Shown one piece after another: positions 1 to 5,293 of a stretch of 5,381 nucleotides of DNA. The notes below the pieces were generated by a model. It was not told the DNA's origin. It ran no database searches and saw only the letters and a program-made list of their open reading frames with translations. A program made the translations under genes and the position numbers. The stretch lies in NCBI GenBank assembly GCA_003167475.1, contig PMTB01000145.1, positions 5,387 through 10,767 of the forward strand, given 5' to 3'. This DNA is from a candidate division FCPU426 bacterium (GTDB lineage Bacteria; Oederibacteriota; PGYV01; Palsa-1178). Numbering within the stretch: the first letter of the stretch is position 1; every line of letters starts with the position of its first letter.

Positions 1-30
1 CCCCCCTCTCTACAAAGTCAAAAAGGGCCG
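1..30 (+). repeat. Right-hand end of dispersed repeat (partial copy)
   Basis: The first 30 bases match 4432-4461 at 27 of 30 positions, in the same orientation. This is the right arm of the repeat hairpin plus its downstream flank. The copy is cut by the window edge, so only its last part is visible. Similarity fades after about position 30. Confidence 0.8.
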
Positions 31-60
31 TTCTCCACAAAAATTATAAATACAAAAAAA

Positions 61-90
61 TAAGGCCGCGGGACTTTGCCCGCGGCCTTA
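61..90 (-). terminator. Intrinsic terminator of the Met-rich protein gene
   Basis: Positions 61-72 and 79-90 form a perfect 12-bp, GC-rich stem with a 6-nt loop (actttg). Read on the minus strand it is followed by a T-rich tract (complement of the A run at 52-60). It lies 14 nt past the stop codon of the minus-strand gene at 105-557. Stem, loop and U-tract all fit Rho-independent termination. Confidence 0.92.
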
Positions 91-104
91 TACTACAACT
101 GATA

Positions 105-557
105 TTAGACGCTTTTCGCCATTATCTTCTTGCATACCAGTATTATCGTGACCGCTATCAGTATGATCATCAGCGACCAAATAGTGGTAAGGAATCCGAA
201 GATTATCCCCATCTTCTTCTGCATGTGGTTCATCATCATCCCCTTCATGCCGTCCATGCCTTCCATTCCTTCCTTGCCGCCGCCTTTCATCATCTTCTCG
301 CGCATCTCGACCATCTTGGCTGTGCCTTCCTGTATCCCTTTTACTTCCTTGGCGTCCTTTGTGGTGACCATGATGTTCACTCCGTCGGCGGTATTCACCA
401 CTTTCACATCCGCCTTTTCCGACATCATGCAGCACTTCATCATCCCGCCGTCCTTCATCATGCCGTCCATTCCCTTTTCCTTGTCCATGTCAGCCGCCAA
501 AATGCCGGTCGAAAAAACCAGTGCTAAAACAAAAAACAGTGCCATTACTTTTTTCAT
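105..557 (-). CDS. Secreted Met-rich protein with C-terminal membrane anchor
   Basis: A 150-residue protein I do not recognise as a named family. Residues 1-22 are a signal peptide (MKK, hydrophobic core, cleavage near the LAA motif). Residues 23-45 are Met-rich and include adjacent cysteines in MMKCCMM (C42, C43). Residues 49-89 form a compact segment (ADVKVVNTADGV...) of alternating beta and helix character. Residues 89-116 are a second Gly/Met-rich stretch, and residues 117-142 a hydrophobic helix ending in CKK, probably a membrane anchor. About 25 of 150 residues are Met. Met clusters plus Cys and His are typical of periplasmic copper or silver binding, but that is inference; it could instead be a flexible envelope protein. 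The ATG is preceded by AAGGAGG with a 5-nt spacer, which fixes the start. It is monocistronic, with its own terminator. Confidence 0.88.
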   Translation of the reverse strand: MKKVMALFFVLALVFSTGILAADMDKEKGMDGMMKDGGMMKCCMMSEKADVKVVNTADGVNIMVTTKDAKEVKGIQEGTAKMVEMREKMMKGGGKEGMEGMDGMKGMMMNHMQKKMGIIFGFLTTIWSLMIILIAVTIILVCKKIMAKSV

Positions 558-583
558 CTTTCCCTCCTTGAAATTTTAATACA

Positions 584-598
584 GCGCTTAAAAAGCGC
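584..598. promoter_or_regulatory. Inverted repeat just upstream of the Met-rich gene
   Basis: gcgctt (584-589), a 3-nt A loop and aagcgc (593-598) form a perfect 6-bp inverted repeat, 15 nt upstream of the ribosome-binding site of the gene at 105-557. It could be an operator or a small leader hairpin. I could not fit a convincing -35/-10 pair around it. The rest of 558-833 is AT-rich noncoding DNA. Confidence 0.35.
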
Positions 599-787
599 AA
601 AAAATAAAATAAAACAGCCATTTGGATTTTTAGAAATGATTTGTCATGTTTGAACGGTACTTAAGAGATAACCCGAAAAAACCAAAAAGTCAAATTTGTT
701 TTGGACAATTTACAACCCGGGCGTCACTTTGCCGGTTTTTATATGTAATATTAACTTTGTCCCGCTCCATTATCCGGCGGCAAAATA

Positions 788-811
788 CGGAACCTCGCGC
801 GCTGGATTCCG
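788..811 (-). terminator. Possible weak terminator of the PAS-ankyrin operon
   Basis: On the minus strand CGGAA-CC (with one bulged T) pairs with GG-TTCCG around a 9-nt loop and is followed by TATTTT. It lies about 22 nt beyond the stop codon of the ankyrin gene. The stem is short and bulged, so this is tentative. Confidence 0.4.
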
Positions 812-833
812 AAACGCTTTCAGCCATTATAGT

Positions 834-2489
834 TCACCTCTGATTTTCACTGAAAAGACTTTTCAGTTCTTCATTTGCCTCGTCTTTAGCGATGTGCCCC
901 ATATTATTGGCTATGTTCATATCCGCGCCGGCCGACAGGAGCCTTTTAGCCGCAGTTACTTTCCCTTCTTTTACGGACGCCATAAGGGCCGTATCCCCGT
1001 CCTTATTGACAACATTTATGAACGCGCCTTTGTTTATAAGTTCTATAACGACAAAATCGTTGCCGGATTCCGCAGCCAGGATAAGCGGCGTATTGAGGTT
1101 ATTATCCTTCTCATTGGGTTCGGAGCCTTTTGCCAGAAGCTCCTTAACAAGGAAAAGATTCCCCTTTTTTGACGCTGTCATCAGGGGCGTGAGCCCGAAA
1201 AGATCTTTTGCGTTGATATCGGCTCCGCTGTCCATAAGTTTTATGGCTATCTGTACGCAATTATTTTCAGCCGCAAAATGCAGGGCCGTGTACCGGCCGT
1301 AGCCTTTTACATTTACGTCGGCTCCCGAAGATATCAGCAGTTCCGCTATCTCGGCGTGGTTCTGCCTTGCCGCGTGGCACAGCGCGGTATACGCCCCAAA
1401 ACCCCTGGCATTCAGGTCGGATCCGGACCTTATCATCATTTCCGTTGCGGCCGTGTCCCCGGATTCGGCCGCCCTTATAAGCGCGGTATTTTTTTTGCTG
1501 TCCTTTGCCTCAGGCGAGGAGCCTGCGTCAAGCAGTGTCTTGGCTATCTCGTAGTACTTCCTGTCCAGCGCAAGCATAACCGGGCTGTTGCCGTGAAGGT
1601 CATAACCGTTCACATGGGCCCCTGCCTTTATGAGCATGCGGCAAATTTCCGCGTATCCTTTTTTTATTCCCGCTATGAGCGCCGTCTCACCATCGTTATT
1701 TTCCGTGTTGAGTTTCGCGTTGACGTCAAGAAGGGACCTTGTTATCTTCGTATATCCGTTTTCCACGGAAAGTATCAGGGCCGTATAATTCCCAAAACCC
1801 ATGATATCAGGGTCCGCTTTTGCCTTGATGAGTTCGTTGACGGCATCGGCGTCGCCCCTGGCCGTTGCCAGTATCATGGGGCTGTTCCCGTCATTGTCCC
1901 TCGCGTTGACCCCGGCGCCCGCTTTCAGCAGCTGTTTTAGCATCCCTGTATTTCCAGACTCGGCCGCAATTATCAGGGCCGTCCTGCCTCCCGAACCCTT
2001 TATATCGGCATCAGCCCCGGCTTTAAGAAGTATCCCCGCCATATCCATCTGTCCCCTGTATATCGCTATTATCAGCGCCGTATTACCGTCCCTGTTTACA
2101 AAGTTCATGTCGGCCTTCGCCTGTATGAGTTCATTTAACTCATCCGGGTCCCCTTTTTCAGCGGCCAGTATCAATGCGGTATTATGGTCGCTGTCCTCGG
2201 AGTTGACGTCTGCTCCCGCCCTGATAAGCCCCGCAATGCAGCCTTTATTGCGTTTTTTTATGGCGTTTAAAAGGTCGTTGGAACCTGGCATATTGTCGGG
2301 TTTTGCGCCCTGCAGCAGGAGTTCGTTGACGACATCGGCGTTATTTTTTTCAATAGCCAGCCCCAGCACGGTGTAATTCCCGAAACCCCGCGCATTGACA
2401 TCGGCGCCCTCCCTGATAAGCGCGGTTATTCCGGCCGGGTCCGAATTATAAACGGCCGCGAAAAGCCTGTCATTTAATGTTTTGTCCAA
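834..2489 (-). CDS. Ankyrin-repeat protein, about 16 repeats
   Basis: A 551-residue protein built almost entirely of ankyrin repeats (helix-turn-helix protein-binding units). An N-terminal capping repeat spans residues 5-35, followed by repeats at 36-68, 69-99 (31 residues) and then thirteen units of exactly 33 residues from 100 to 528. Each carries variants of G-TALI-AAE-G and LL-AGADVN. A degenerate cap at 529-551 ends the protein. There is no signal peptide, membrane segment or catalytic domain, so it is probably a cytoplasmic scaffold. The start is TTG at 2489, preceded by AAGGAGG with a 9-nt spacer. The gene overlaps the upstream PAS gene by 20 nt, so its ribosome-binding site lies inside that gene and translational coupling is likely. 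Partner proteins cannot be read from the sequence; the PAS protein is the natural candidate. Family assignment is firm, function is inferred. Confidence 0.95.
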   Translation of the reverse strand: MDKTLNDRLFAAVYNSDPAGITALIREGADVNARGFGNYTVLGLAIEKNNADVVNELLLQGAKPDNMPGSNDLLNAIKKRNKGCIAGLIRAGADVNSEDSDHNTALILAAEKGDPDELNELIQAKADMNFVNRDGNTALIIAIYRGQMDMAGILLKAGADADIKGSGGRTALIIAAESGNTGMLKQLLKAGAGVNARDNDGNSPMILATARGDADAVNELIKAKADPDIMGFGNYTALILSVENGYTKITRSLLDVNAKLNTENNDGETALIAGIKKGYAEICRMLIKAGAHVNGYDLHGNSPVMLALDRKYYEIAKTLLDAGSSPEAKDSKKNTALIRAAESGDTAATEMMIRSGSDLNARGFGAYTALCHAARQNHAEIAELLISSGADVNVKGYGRYTALHFAAENNCVQIAIKLMDSGADINAKDLFGLTPLMTASKKGNLFLVKELLAKGSEPNEKDNNLNTPLILAAESGNDFVVIELINKGAFINVVNKDGDTALMASVKEGKVTAAKRLLSAGADMNIANNMGHIAKDEANEELKSLFSENQR

Positions 2490-3411
2490 TGTCGCTTCCC
2501 TCCTTCCTGAATGTGCACAGTATCCCCGCCGTCTCGCCGGAAACGCTGCGCATGAAAGAAACGGATACGGCCAGGGTTCCGGCCCCGCATTCTACCGGCG
2601 CCTCGTTTGTTTCCGCGCCTTTAAACTGGATGTTCATTATGGCGTCTTTCACTTCATTGGGTATACTGATGTCCTTCACGGCCATCCCGACGGTTTTAGC
2701 CGGGGCGAGCCCCAGCATGGTCCCTGCCGCGCTGTTTACTATCTGCACCATACCCTCCGGGTCAAGCATAAGCACACCGAACTTAAAACCGTTAAGCAGC
2801 GCTTCCGTGAACATGATAAGGCCGGTGTTTTCCTGCCGCCTGGACATTACTTTTTTCGTAAGCACACGGTTGATTTTTTCAAGATTCTTCCTGTCGAGTA
2901 TCAGGTCATTGGCTTTCTCGGCGAGGTAGCTTGAATGCAGCGCGACTATGAAAATAAACGGTATGTTCAGCAGGGCTTTGTCATCCCAGAAATTATTCCC
3001 GGCAGCACCCTGCTGAGATATCATAAAAATATAAAGGCTGTTGACAACGAGCGCGATTATAAGGCTTAAAGCCACAGACTGGCTCAAAGCGGACATAAAT
3101 ACCGTAAGGAACACAAGAACTATAAACACAAGGTCCATATGCGTGAAAATAAACGAGGCAATTACCAGGAAGGATATGTCCAGGAGGAAAACGAGATAAT
3201 GCAGCCTTATGCCTTTGTACATCCGGGCCGGCAGCAGTAAAAATACAACATTGCTCAGCAAAAGAAGCGAAATATACACCAGGCCGGACAAAACAGGTTT
3301 TCCAAGGGAGGAATAATTATAAACCGCCGCTATCAGGATGGTCAGGGAAAGCATGGCCCTGATATAAACGATGTATCTCTTTCTCATTTCAATTACAGTC
3401 AGCATCGGCAA
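2470..3411 (-). CDS. Six-helix membrane sensor with C-terminal PAS domain, no kinase
   Basis: A 313-residue protein. Residues 13-164 contain about six hydrophobic helices (roughly 13-32, 40-60, 70-90, 93-112, 113-133, 147-164). Residues 165-200 are charged and probably helical, a likely signalling linker. Residues 203-302 read as a PAS domain, with the typical entry GFKFGVLMLDPEGMVQIVNS followed by a G-x-G-L region and closing beta strands. This layout matches the sensory half of PilS-like histidine kinases, but the protein ends right after PAS, with no HisKA, HATPase or GGDEF region. No kinase remnant follows; the next gene begins inside its 3' end. The start is uncertain: TTG at 3411 has AAGGA with a 6-nt spacer, and ATG at 3405 lies 12 nt from the same site. 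It is first in the operon with the ankyrin gene. It may sense a membrane or cytosolic signal and pass it to the ankyrin protein. Confidence 0.88.
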   Translation of the reverse strand: MPMLTVIEMRKRYIVYIRAMLSLTILIAAVYNYSSLGKPVLSGLVYISLLLLSNVVFLLLPARMYKGIRLHYLVFLLDISFLVIASFIFTHMDLVFIVLVFLTVFMSALSQSVALSLIIALVVNSLYIFMISQQGAAGNNFWDDKALLNIPFIFIVALHSSYLAEKANDLILDRKNLEKINRVLTKKVMSRRQENTGLIMFTEALLNGFKFGVLMLDPEGMVQIVNSAAGTMLGLAPAKTVGMAVKDISIPNEVKDAIMNIQFKGAETNEAPVECGAGTLAVSVSFMRSVSGETAGILCTFRKEGSDIGQNIK

Positions 3412-3539
3412 TCACATTCCTTTTCCCGAATTTTTTGAGCGGAAATATCAGTCGCGGAATTCCAGGTCGATTGGCGCCAAAAAGCAAAATTCCTGTTATT
3501 ATTCCGTAAACCGCGTATTCCGGCCGGCCCCGTATTGTT

Positions 3540-3565
3540 TGTCAATCCCATTAGTCCAACTAATA
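3540..3565. promoter_or_regulatory. Possible promoter element and operator-like palindrome upstream of the PAS gene
   Basis: attagtccaactaat (3550-3564) is an inverted repeat of 6 bp arms around 3 nt and fits the TNGTNNNACNA pattern of FadR-type GntR operators. On the minus strand a perfect TTGACA lies at 3540-3545, but no good -10 follows at 16-18 nt. It sits about 130 nt upstream of the PAS-ankyrin operon. Regulation by such a factor is speculative. Confidence 0.25.
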
Positions 3566-3590
3566 CAGTATACAGCCAAATTTTCGTTTT

Positions 3591-3698
3591 TCATAGGTTT
3601 TTTTTAGGATTGTGCCGCGCCCGGTGCCTGTAGTAACTTAAACCGTGGAATAAAGCCCCTCCTATGGCCACACCGCCAAATACAAACGGCGCAAACAC
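3591..3698 (-). CDS. Doubtful 35-residue membrane micro-ORF or gene remnant
   Basis: A short frame opens at GTG (3698) with a stop codon just upstream in frame. It encodes a hydrophobic stretch (FVFGGVAIGGALFHG) followed by a basic tail (YYRHRARHNPKK), which looks like a single-pass membrane segment. There is no Shine-Dalgarno sequence, and the 5' part lies in the inverted repeat at 3678-3737. Its TGA overlaps an ATG (3592-3594) opening a 31-codon frame to 3499, also without a ribosome-binding site. It may be a real small protein, the tail of a decayed gene, or chance. Confidence 0.2.
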   Translation of the reverse strand: MFAPFVFGGVAIGGALFHGLSYYRHRARHNPKKNL

Positions 3699-3737
3699 AT
3701 GCTTTTAAAAACGCACGGGTTTGCGCCGTTTGTATTT
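3678..3737 (-). terminator. Perfect 19-bp inverted repeat after the AbrB-FliG_C gene
   Basis: Positions 3678-3696 and 3719-3737 are perfectly complementary over 19 bp, with a 22-nt loop. The repeat starts 21 nt past the stop of the gene at 3759-4172. The GC-rich core (CGGCGCAAAC) is flanked by A-rich and T-rich ends (AAATACAAA / TTTGTATTT), so the core could terminate in either direction with the T-rich end as U-tract. There is no separate U run beyond the stem, so a different role cannot be excluded. Apart from this, 3412-3758 holds only the weak elements listed separately. Confidence 0.6.
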
Positions 3738-3758
3738 CAGGGCTCTTTTCTTTGCCTG

Positions 3759-4172
3759 TTATTCCCGGATGAGTTCCAGGAACGCCTCGCTTATCATGTT
3801 CCTGCTTCTCTCGATGATGAGGTCGCGCGCGTTGCCATTTTCCAGCTTGAATACCCTGGTTTTGATATGCTCTTTTGCAGGCTCAGCCAGGTTGCGGTAA
3901 ACCGCGTCTTTCGTGGCCTTGTTCGCGTCGATCAGGGCCGTGACGAGGTCCATGGTGCTGACCTTCCTGATCATCCTCTGGATGCTTAAGTCATCCATTT
4001 CCGGGAGCGTTTCAAAACCAAAAACCTGGCCGGGATCGACCATCCTGCGCAGTACGATCTTGCCTTCAGTCACATCAAGGTCAATTTCCTCCCCAAAGTG
4101 CACCTGCTTTAAAATCGCCTGCGGGATCCTGATGCCTTTCGAATTGCCGATGTCAATTACCTGCTGTCTCAT
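3759..4172 (-). CDS. AbrB/MazE-type DNA-binding domain fused to a FliG C-terminal-like domain
   Basis: A 137-residue protein with two parts. Residues 1-45 are a SpoVT/AbrB swapped-hairpin domain of the MazE type: QQVIDIGNSKGIRIPQAIL, then an acidic EEIDLDV strand and KIVLRR. Such domains dimerise and bind DNA. Residues 51-135 resemble the C-terminal domain of FliG, the flagellar rotor switch protein: F-FE-L---DD--IQ--IR-V---DL--AL--A matches the family's F-FEDL--LDDR-IQ--LREVD--DLA-ALK-A pattern, and Y-NLAEPAKEHIK matches its N-MS-RA---L helix. FliG_C normally follows FliG N and middle domains and contacts MotA; none are present here. The ATG has AGGAGG with a 5-nt spacer. No MazF-like toxin lies next to it, so it is not an ordinary antitoxin. 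It is likely a DNA-binding regulator whose FliG-like part mediates oligomerisation or protein contact. The AbrB call is strong; FliG_C was judged by eye. Confidence 0.9.
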   Translation of the reverse strand: MRQQVIDIGNSKGIRIPQAILKQVHFGEEIDLDVTEGKIVLRRMVDPGQVFGFETLPEMDDLSIQRMIRKVSTMDLVTALIDANKATKDAVYRNLAEPAKEHIKTRVFKLENGNARDLIIERSRNMISEAFLELIRE

Positions 4173-4205
4173 GTTGCCCTCCTATTGTTTTTACTTTCTA
4201 TTTTT

Positions 4206-4235
4206 GTAATTACTTAAAGCATACATCGTAATCAC
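4206..4235. promoter_or_regulatory. Paired GTAAT(T/C)AC sites, candidate autoregulatory operator
   Basis: GTAATTAC (4206-4213, self-complementary) and GTAATCAC (4228-4235) are spaced 22 bp apart, about two helical turns. They bracket the -10 box and enter the spacer of the promoter of the AbrB-type gene. AbrB/MazE proteins commonly repress their own promoters, so these could be its sites. This is inference. Confidence 0.35.
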
Positions 4236-4246
4236 ATTTCTGTCAA
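4218..4246 (-). promoter_or_regulatory. Sigma70-type promoter of the AbrB-FliG_C gene
   Basis: On the minus strand a perfect TTGACA (-35, 4241-4246) is followed after exactly 17 nt by TATGCT (-10, 4218-4223). Transcription would start near 4211, giving a leader of about 40 nt before the ATG at 4172. This is the best promoter in the window. Confidence 0.8.
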
Positions 4247-4266
4247 GTATTATTTTTGGTTGTTTT

Positions 4267-4280
4267 TGCCTTATAAGGCA
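4267..4280. promoter_or_regulatory. Perfect 14-bp palindrome tgccttataaggca
   Basis: The sequence is fully self-complementary and sits 20 nt upstream of the -35 box of the promoter at 4218-4246. This position would suit a regulator binding upstream. No specific binding protein is recognised. Confidence 0.3.
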
Positions 4281-4312
4281 CATTGGCACGATCCTCAATA
4301 TCCTGCGTCCTT

Positions 4313-4461
4313 TTATAATTAGAGCAACATTAACCCTTCACCTATCTACTCTCTACTATCTCGAGCCTTTGACTTAGATCCAACCGAGAGAGGGGGCATC
4401 CGCTTTCGCTGAAGCTCCAGCGGACAAGACACCCCCCTCTCTACAAAATCTAAAAGGACCG
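4313..4461 (+). repeat. Complete copy of a dispersed repeat, about 149 bp, with hairpin
   Basis: Its left end (4313-4339) matches the last 27 bases of the window at 26 of 27 positions, and its right end (4432-4461) matches the first 30 bases at 27 of 30, all in one orientation. The right half folds into a long hairpin: a 10-bp outer stem (4387-4396 with 4433-4442) and a 6-bp inner stem (TCCGCT 4399-4404 with AGCGGA 4419-4424). Read on the minus strand, GTAG (4441-4444) stands at the foot of the hairpin, as in REP elements. The octamer ctctctac occurs twice (4349 and 4437). No reading frame is evident, so it is a noncoding mobile or REP-like repeat, or a structured RNA. Confidence 0.75.
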
Positions 4462-4576
4462 CCGGCATAAAAACCCGTATGGAAAAAAGTCAATTAAAAG
4501 TCAAACAATGTCATGCCTGAAAACTCCCATTTATAGTATGCTATCCGTAATTACAGTTCATCAATTTAACTTGACC

Positions 4577-4626
4577 GGGCCGGCGGGTTTCTTTTCCCCT
4601 CCCAAACCCCTTATACCCGCCGGTCC
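4577..4626 (+). other. Stem-loop in the leader region of the small secreted protein gene
   Basis: gggccggcgggt (4577-4588) pairs with acccgccggtcc (4615-4626) over 12 bp with one G-T pair, around a 26-nt pyrimidine-rich loop. It lies upstream of the gene at 4758. It could be a leader structure or an upstream terminator, but no U run follows. No known riboswitch is recognised. I found no convincing promoter between 4462 and 4757. Confidence 0.45.
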
Positions 4627-4636
4627 TTCTTTATCC

Positions 4637-4650
4637 GCGCCTTAAGGCGC
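4637..4650. promoter_or_regulatory. Perfect 14-bp palindrome gcgccttaaggcgc
   Basis: Fully self-complementary and followed by ttttaaag. It may be an operator or, in RNA, a small stem. It lies about 108 nt upstream of the start codon at 4758. Confidence 0.3.
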
Positions 4651-4711
4651 TTTTAAAGAAAAATGTTTACCGAACCTTTCGGCACTAATAAACGTCTAAT
4701 GAATATCAAAA

Positions 4712-4727
4712 AGGCGTGAAAACGCCT
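4712..4727 (+). other. Small hairpin with GAAA loop just upstream of the ribosome-binding site
   Basis: aggcgt and acgcct form a 6-bp stem closed by a GAAA tetraloop, a very stable RNA loop. It ends 17 nt before the AAGGAG of the gene at 4758 and may stabilise the 5' end of the mRNA. Confidence 0.45.
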
Positions 4728-4757
4728 GTCCCATAAACCGATAAAAGGAGAAAAAGA

Positions 4758-5024
4758 ATGAAAAAGTCAGTGATCGCGCTCGCAGTTGTTTCAATGTTGC
4801 TTTTAGGAACGGCGGTATTCGGGGTGAACGTAAGCAAAAAAATCCACCCGAACCTCGCCACGGCGCAGGCACTCATCACCAAAGCCATCGCAAAAGTCTC
4901 AGCGGCCCAGAAAGCCAACGAATTCGACATGGACGGCCACGCGGCCAAAGCCAAGGACCTCCTGGACCAGGCGTACGCGGAGATAAAGTTGTCAGCCGAA
5001 GCGGCGAACGAGAACAAAAAATAG
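4758..5024 (+). CDS. Small secreted two-helix protein of unknown function
   Basis: An 88-residue protein. Residues 1-22 are a signal peptide (MKK, long hydrophobic core, cleavage near VFG/V or A19). The mature part is about 65 residues and all helical: helix one at about 32-56 (NLATAQALITKAIAKVSAAQ) and helix two at about 59-84 (HAAKAKDLLDQAY, IKLSAEAAN), separated by NEFDMDGH. The pattern (HPNLA-AQ, AQ-ANE-DM-GHA-KAK-LL-QA, IKL-AEAAN) resembles a hypothetical periplasmic protein I recall from many Proteobacteria, though I cannot name it. There are no cysteines or catalytic residues, and no lipobox. AAGGAG with a 7-nt spacer precedes the ATG, and a strong terminator follows, so it is monocistronic. 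A periplasmic structural or stress-related role is possible but not shown. Confidence 0.9.
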   Translation: MKKSVIALAVVSMLLLGTAVFGVNVSKKIHPNLATAQALITKAIAKVSAAQKANEFDMDGHAAKAKDLLDQAYAEIKLSAEAANENKK

Positions 5025-5032
5025 TTTTTAAA

Positions 5033-5080
5033 ACAAACAAAAAAGCCCCGGGCCGAAAGGCCCGGGGCTTTTTTGTTTGT
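5033..5080. terminator. Strong bidirectional intrinsic terminator
   Basis: Positions 5033-5054 pair perfectly with 5059-5080: a 22-bp stem with a 10-bp GC core, a GAAA tetraloop, and A and T runs on either side. On the plus strand it ends in TTTTTTG and closes the gene at 4758-5024. The same structure would work on the minus strand. Confidence 0.95.
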
Positions 5081-5115
5081 CATTTACGTACACGAAACAG
5101 GCAGATTGTTAATGT

Positions 5116-5278
5116 GTAGTCGCACCCCTTCGTTTTATCGGGGTGCGCCTAGATATGGGTCGTATACCCTCAACTATTGATATATCCTATGGTTCATGGT
5201 TGCGTGAACTATCTGCACGCTTGCTCCAATCATTTCCGCATCTAGGCGCACCCCGGTGGGACGAAGGGGTGCGACTAC
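5116..5278. repeat. Inverted pair of GTAG-headed palindromes (BIME-like element)
   Basis: The 43-bp arms 5116-5158 and 5236-5278 are inverted copies, identical at 37 of 43 positions; all six differences are transitions. Each arm begins, from its outer end, with GTAG followed by a small hairpin (CGCACCCC / GGGGTGCG, 8-bp stem, 11-nt loop). Two inverted REP units around a 77-nt spacer is the layout of a BIME, and GTAG at the hairpin foot is the hallmark of REP sequences processed by REP-associated tyrosine transposases. The spacer (5159-5235) contains a weak 5-bp hairpin (5192-5209) and no gene. A small MITE is the main alternative. Confidence 0.75.
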
Positions 5279-5293
5279 AAATACTTTTCGTTC

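Noticed and set aside
88..579. Other open frames over the Met-rich gene
   Set aside because: They are shadows with His- or Arg-rich low-complexity sequence, and lack a ribosome-binding site as good as the one for 105-557.
1278..1940. A 220-codon open frame on the plus strand
   Set aside because: It lies opposite the ankyrin gene; its sequence has no domain and the ankyrin frame explains the 99-nt periodicity.
2470..2930. A histidine kinase broken by a frameshift
   Set aside because: No HisKA or HATPase motif is seen in any frame after the PAS domain; the next sequence is a clean ankyrin gene with its own ribosome-binding site.
3759..4172. A MazEF-type toxin-antitoxin pair
   Set aside because: The AbrB/MazE domain is present, but no toxin-sized frame lies on either side.
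4313..4461. tRNA or rRNA gene
   Set aside because: The hairpin does not fit a cloverleaf and there is no TPsiC-arm consensus.
4706..5083. A 125-codon frame on the minus strand
   Set aside because: It reads through the terminator stem and is antisense to the small secreted protein, which has a signal peptide and ribosome-binding site.
5116..5278. CRISPR array
   Set aside because: There are only two units and they are inverted, not direct repeats with regular spacers.
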